DNA from: Phorcus lineatus
Lineage: Eukaryota > Mollusca > Gastropoda > Trochida > Trochidae
NCBI GenBank assembly: GCA_921293015.1
Contig: OV121094.1
Coordinates: 37,508,054-37,572,053, forward strand
Reading direction: 5' to 3'
Length of the DNA stretch: 64,000 nt
The position numbers were made by a program, and so were the translations under genes. Shown one piece after another: positions 59,590-64,000 of this stretch; within the stretch, counting starts at the first letter, position 1, and each line of letters starts with the position of its first letter. The notes below the pieces were generated by a model, which searched no databases, was not told the origin of the DNA, and saw only the letters and a list, made by a program, of their open reading frames with translations.

Positions 59590-60240
59590 ATACTTTACAT
59601 GTGAAAATAGTTTATAGCTCGGTTATGACCTTAAATAGCGATTTCCAATATTTGTGCATGTGACAATGGTTTGATTACTGATGTGTAAATAGAAATCTAA
59701 TTAAATATAAAAAGTGTTATCAATTTTTACCTTCTGAGTTTTTTTTAAAGAACCAAATGAACATTATTGTATAAAATATATTGTCGTAGTTTAAGTTCGT
59801 CCTATGATATCCCTCTACCTATGGGTCTTATTAAATCTTTTCAAGTTCAATGATTTTTGTCAAACAAATTTGTAAACATTGGCACTAACTCTGAAGTATG
59901 CACGTGGCATGTATAATGTACTTGGCTAAGAAGACAAACATCTTTCGTAATCCATAATAAATAACAAAAAGAACTTAAAGTAGTAAAACAAAGTAATAAA
60001 ATCTTAAGTAACAAATTAAATCAGGATGCTGTTTTCAGTAATTCTTGAAAATCGCAAACAAAAAATCAATCCATTAGGAGTCTTTTGCTGATGGCAAATA
60101 TAATTTTCATCATGGATTATAATCTGAATTAGCAAAAACGTGTTCCTGTGTTCAACGAAAGATTATCAAGAAAATTGTCCATTAGCTAGTGAAACAAAGA
60201 AGGTTAAGAGTCATAGTTTGCATTAAACTATTAAAGTAAC
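59590..60240. repeat. Dispersed repeat family C, long copy 2
   Basis: This is colinear with 33290-34010: tttgtgcatgtgacaatggt, aaagaacttaaagtag, caggatgctgttttcagtaa, taggagtcttttgctgatgg and ccattagctagtgaaacaaa. Same strand, no gene recognised. Confidence 0.6.
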
Positions 60241-61380
60241 GACAAACAATCCTGTTAACTCGTAAATATGGTTTCATTTTAATTCATCGGTAAAATCTCA
60301 TTTCTGATATTTCAATTTATATTTTACAAGCAGTAAAATGAAAAATTTCAGAAAAATATGATGATCGGTTTTTGAGCTCTGCTCCGAGAACAAAGCTAAC
60401 CCTGTATAGAATCGAATGTCATCAGATTCCATGGTAAGGAAACATAATAACATTTTAAAATTTCTGAAAGTATCAAAAGGCACACTTCATTAGGGTTTAC
60501 TAAAATTTTACTGCAATTATTCAGTTAGATTTGATGAGCGGCTTTGGGACCCTGTTTAAAGTAAAAAATTAAGCTCATTTCCATGGAAATGAAAACAAAT
60601 AAATTTAGAAACATAGTACCTCAAGCTTCAACATGCTTAAAACGAATCAATCTTATTTCAGTTGAGTGTGAATATAATATAGAGGAATGTTGTTGTTACT
60701 CTCTTCTTTCTACTCTCTGAAATATCATCTGAATGACATATCACATCTCCGTGGAAAGGAGCTGTTTCTAAGGCAGCTCGGCTCTTCATCTTTCTCCATA
60801 ATCATAGTCAAGAGATGAGTATAATATGTCAACTTTCAGCCAACCAGACATGGGTCATGTAGTGTTATGTAAGATTTTACTAAGAGTATAAGCTCATATT
60901 GTAAAATTAAACACATAAAATTTAAGTTGATATCTGTATCTTTATTAACCATAGTGTAATCAAAGTATTAAGCAGAGATCTGTGTGAAGGATTTGATCAA
61001 ATATAGGATTTATATATCAACGATCCACAAACATATCTATTAATTCATATTTTCAGTTTGCCATCTTTCAACTGTATAATCAAACTTAAAGAGTATATTT
61101 ATGTAAATGGGTATCAGGTGTACCTTTCACAATTCTTTTAATGGGCAGGAGCTGTAAACAGTTTTAATATCAAGCTCAAAGGAAAACATCTGTTTTCTGA
61201 AACTGTAGGATATATATTTTGAAACAAGTAATTTAGGCTTTTTAGGTAATAGATCATTTGAAATGTTTAAATTAGAGGCCTAGCGACCTTTGAGTGAAAA
61301 GTATTTGTTATTATAATTATTATTTATTGTAACATGACTTCGGTTTCAAACTAAATTTGCGGGTGTTGAATAACAATTAA
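60241..61380. other. AT-rich DNA without recognised gene
   Basis: I see no supported feature. Confidence 0.5.
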
Positions 61381-61382
61381 TC

Positions 61383-61572
61383 CCGGAAATATTACAAACG
61401 CAACTATTTATCTTCTAATTAATATGTAGATAGCAAAAATACTTCTCCAAACGTTGATTAGTATTTTCAGCATATCCGGAAATATTACAAACGCAACTAT
61501 TTATCTTCTAATTAATATGTAGATAGCAAAAATACTTCTCCAACCGTTGATTAGTATTTTCAGCATATCCGG
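61383..61572. repeat. 93-bp tandem duplication
   Basis: The segment from ccggaaatattacaaacgca to ttttcagcatat occurs twice in direct succession (period 93, first at 61383, second at 61476). I see one difference (ccaaacg against ccaaccg), then the beginning of a third unit (ccgg). The near-identity means a recent event. Confidence 0.92.
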
Positions 61573-61960
61573 CATGTTCACATGTGCCAGAAAAATAAGG
61601 AGCGCTAAAAAGCTAAGTTGATATCCTTACACAGACATGTCCAGTTTCTTTATGTCACATTTTCAATAAACAATTGAAAAGAAAATATGCCTTAATATGG
61701 TTTCGACGAAGTACTTTGGAATTTCAAGGTACAGTTATTATTAAAAAGCAACGGAATAATACTAGTTGCTCATTTCACTATACAGTAAATCCTGTTGTTT
61801 GATTAAGTGGCCTTTTCAATTGTTCATGCACTGACATCTATTGACAGTAAGTTGTCAGCTAAGAGGCACTTGAAAGGAACTCGATCTCAAGGGTTTGCAA
61901 GTGTAGAAAGGGGAAAGGCGTGGAGGCTGTTGTTTGTTATTCTGAACTTATCATCAGCGC
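61573..61960. other. AT-rich DNA without recognised gene
   Basis: No supported feature is seen. Confidence 0.45.
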
Positions 61961-61970
61961 TAAAATCCCT

Positions 61971-62124
61971 CAGTGAGTGAGTGAGCTGGTGTTTAACGCC
62001 GCTTTCAAGATTATTTCACTTAAATCGCGGCTGCTAGTATTATTGCAGGGAGAAAGCCCGCAACACCATTGTGGCTATGCATAGCGGTGAAACCTGAGAG
62101 CTTCGGCTGGAACTAGCGAACCAT
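61971..62124 (-). mobile_element. SINE-A, 5'-truncated with 10-bp TSD
   Basis: The 3' half of SINE-A lies on the minus strand, flanked by taaaatccct at 61961-61970 and 62125-62134. It starts (on the plus strand) with the shared tail agtgagtgagtgagctggtg / tttaacgccgc and ends in gaaccat. The tRNA head is absent. A true 5' truncation with a target duplication is what LINE-driven copying produces. Confidence 0.85.
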
Positions 62125-62134
62125 TAAAATCCCT

Positions 62135-64000
62135 GAATAAGCAGTGATACATCAACTGGAAGATATACAAGCTTCAAGGAAGGGGTGGTATGATAATATA
62201 TCGTGTCCTGTTTTCATTAGGCTTTCGGAGGTAAAGGTTCGACATTAGGTGCACTACCGATGTTTGTTTGCAGGATCGAAAAGATATTATATGGTTAGAT
62301 GAGACACGTGACTTTTTCTGCACCCACTGATATGAGAATGAAAATCGATAGTACATATAACGTTAATTCAAATTTCTCTAATTTCAGCAATGATATACAA
62401 CGAGTATCTGCTGTATCCTATTACGATATTCCAGTTGTTACAGCAATGGTTTGAGTGCCTACATCAGTCTTGGTTGTTTATGTCATTGTAAAAACTGTCT
62501 TGTTACATATTGACTCCTGGTTTCCCTCTTTCAAGTGGCAAATCAATACTTGTGAACACTTCTGTGAGCTTAGTCTTTAAATGACCCCCTGGCGTGTTCA
62601 TGCTTGACATTTTTTTAAAATATTCAAATCCTATATTACCATGTCCAAAATGAAGATAATTGTATTTGAGTCATCAAAAAACAATAACAAATTGTCATAT
62701 TGTAATGCAAGATTTTCAACATTGCTTTTACAAGTGGAGCAAAATTAAAAGCTCAAACGAAGGAAACATTTAAATTTTTAAATAGATGCCCGCATCCTAT
62801 TATACCATGTCCAAAATTAAGAAAAATTATTTGAGTCCTCGAAAAACAATATCAAATTGCCTTATGGTAATGCAATATTTCCCATAGATTTTACCACATT
62901 GCTTTCAAAACTGGAGAAAGATTAAAAATTAAAACGAAGAAACTGTTTCAACTATTAAATAGATTCCCACCTTTTAGTTTGATAACATAAAGGAAAAATA
63001 TTACCACGAACATAAAATCCCCTTCTTATTGAACAGATACCTTTCCCTCTATATACATCGTCCCTCAACTATATTTCGTTTTCTCCCTGATGAAATATTA
63101 ACTGCTGCCACATGGATAGGATGAAAAAGAAAGTGAAGGTTATGTTAAATCTCTTTACATCTTCTGTCACAACGTCAAAGAATCATGTTATATCTTAACG
63201 CAAAGCCATACTTGTACGACTATGTTTTATTTTAGACAAAGTTGACGAACGAAATGTCAGTAATAAAATACAGAGAAAATAAAGAAAAAAGAAAAAACGT
63301 CATTACATGAACATGAAAGTCACGTCGTCTTGGCTGCATTGTTATAAAAAGTAGAATTATTGTTCAAGGATCTAAACACCCTAACAAAAATAGAAATCAT
63401 CATGTTTAAAGCCAGAAGACATTAACAAGAAAAGAACAATAAATAGCTGAGGGTTATATCGTTATATAAGCTATTTCAATCTTTGACATTTGTTGGTTTC
63501 AACTTCCATGATGTTTCAAATTATTGTTTCACAATAGATCTTGTCATTCATTAAACGTCCTATATTGTGTTTGGATTTACCTTTAGATTACCAAAGATTA
63601 ACGGTTTAACTGTTGAAAACAAAAAGGTGGGTGATTATGTACGAGAGTATTACATTAACATGTAAGATGTTAACCATTTCATTTTAGTAGGATATTAAGC
63701 GATCTGCCTAATGGATTTTAAGATTATTCAATGAGTCGAATTAAGAAAAAAAGAAGAAATTATAGCATGTGAAGCACTGTGATGTTCCCGCCACCACGTA
63801 CAATCCAACCTATTAATCATACCCTTGTTTGGTACTAGAAACTAGAAAAATTAAATTTGGACTAATTTAAGCAGAATATGCATATTTTAACCACTGGGTC
63901 AATCACATACCAATAAAAATTACCTTTGATCCGGAAACCCCAATATGCACTAAGTTCAAATTATTTCCATGAAATCCAGAATAACCAAAGTAACAAAAGG
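62135..64000. other. AT-rich DNA without recognised gene
   Basis: Two similar passages, about 62640-62770 (ccatgtccaaaatgaagata, tattgtaatgcaagattttc) and 62805-62945 (ccatgtccaaaattaagaaa, ttatggtaatgcaatatttc), suggest a small old tandem duplication of about 165 bp. No gene is supported. Confidence 0.45.

Overview
The window looks like ordinary AT-rich animal DNA, most likely from a mollusc. No complete host gene is visible. Long stretches carry stop codons in every frame, and the recognisable content is eukaryotic mobile DNA: a DIRS-type tyrosine-recombinase retrotransposon, Penelope-like remnants, LINE 3' ends, tRNA-derived SINEs, foldback and terminal-inverted-repeat (TIR) elements, and a minisatellite of the 'gcgggggtat / tgtccgtc' kind. 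The lineage call rests on the style of these repeats and on recall of similar repeats in mollusc genomes. It was not searched.

Layout. Bases 1-820 hold the edge of a minisatellite repeat and two full-length copies of a SINE (here SINE-B), each with its own target-site duplication (TSD). Bases 4.6-9.3 kb contain an old ~3-kb tandem duplication. At 9.9-10.3 kb is a Penelope-like reverse-transcriptase remnant on the minus strand. At 10.6 and 16.0 kb are two inverted copies of a repeat made of stacked palindromes. At 11.3-12.45 kb is a 1.16-kb TIR element with a perfect 9-bp TSD. At 13.5-14.4 kb is a LINE 3' end on the minus strand. At 17.26-18.38 kb is a six-unit ~170-bp tandem array. At 19.4-19.6 kb is a possible coding exon. 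At 24.2-25.3 kb lies a second Penelope-like remnant with an antisense hammerhead-ribozyme motif. At 25.5-25.83 kb is a complete tRNA-Arg-like SINE (SINE-A). From 27 to 42 kb there are foldback and TIR elements, a strong hairpin and another LINE end. From 42.9 to 50.5 kb there is a diverged three-copy tandem duplication with ~2.8-kb spacing.

The main feature is a ~6.4-kb DIRS-like element at 51184-57585, transcribed on the minus strand and clearly GC-richer than its surroundings. It has ~204-bp inverted terminal repeats. An internal complementary region (ICR) matches both outer ends perfectly. Its coding order is Gag, RT, RNase H with a methyltransferase-like region, and tyrosine recombinase (YR). 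The coding part is interrupted by a shift at a G7 tract in gag, an in-frame TAA between gag and RT, a shift at a G8 tract between RT and RNase H, and a shift inside the recombinase. The ICR is nevertheless identical to both ends, so the copy is structurally young but as read cannot make all its proteins without recoding.

The remainder (about 57.6-64 kb and the gaps between elements) is AT-rich non-coding DNA with dispersed old duplications. Bases 59.6-60.2 kb are homologous to 33.3-34.0 kb and partly to 23.9-24.2 kb.
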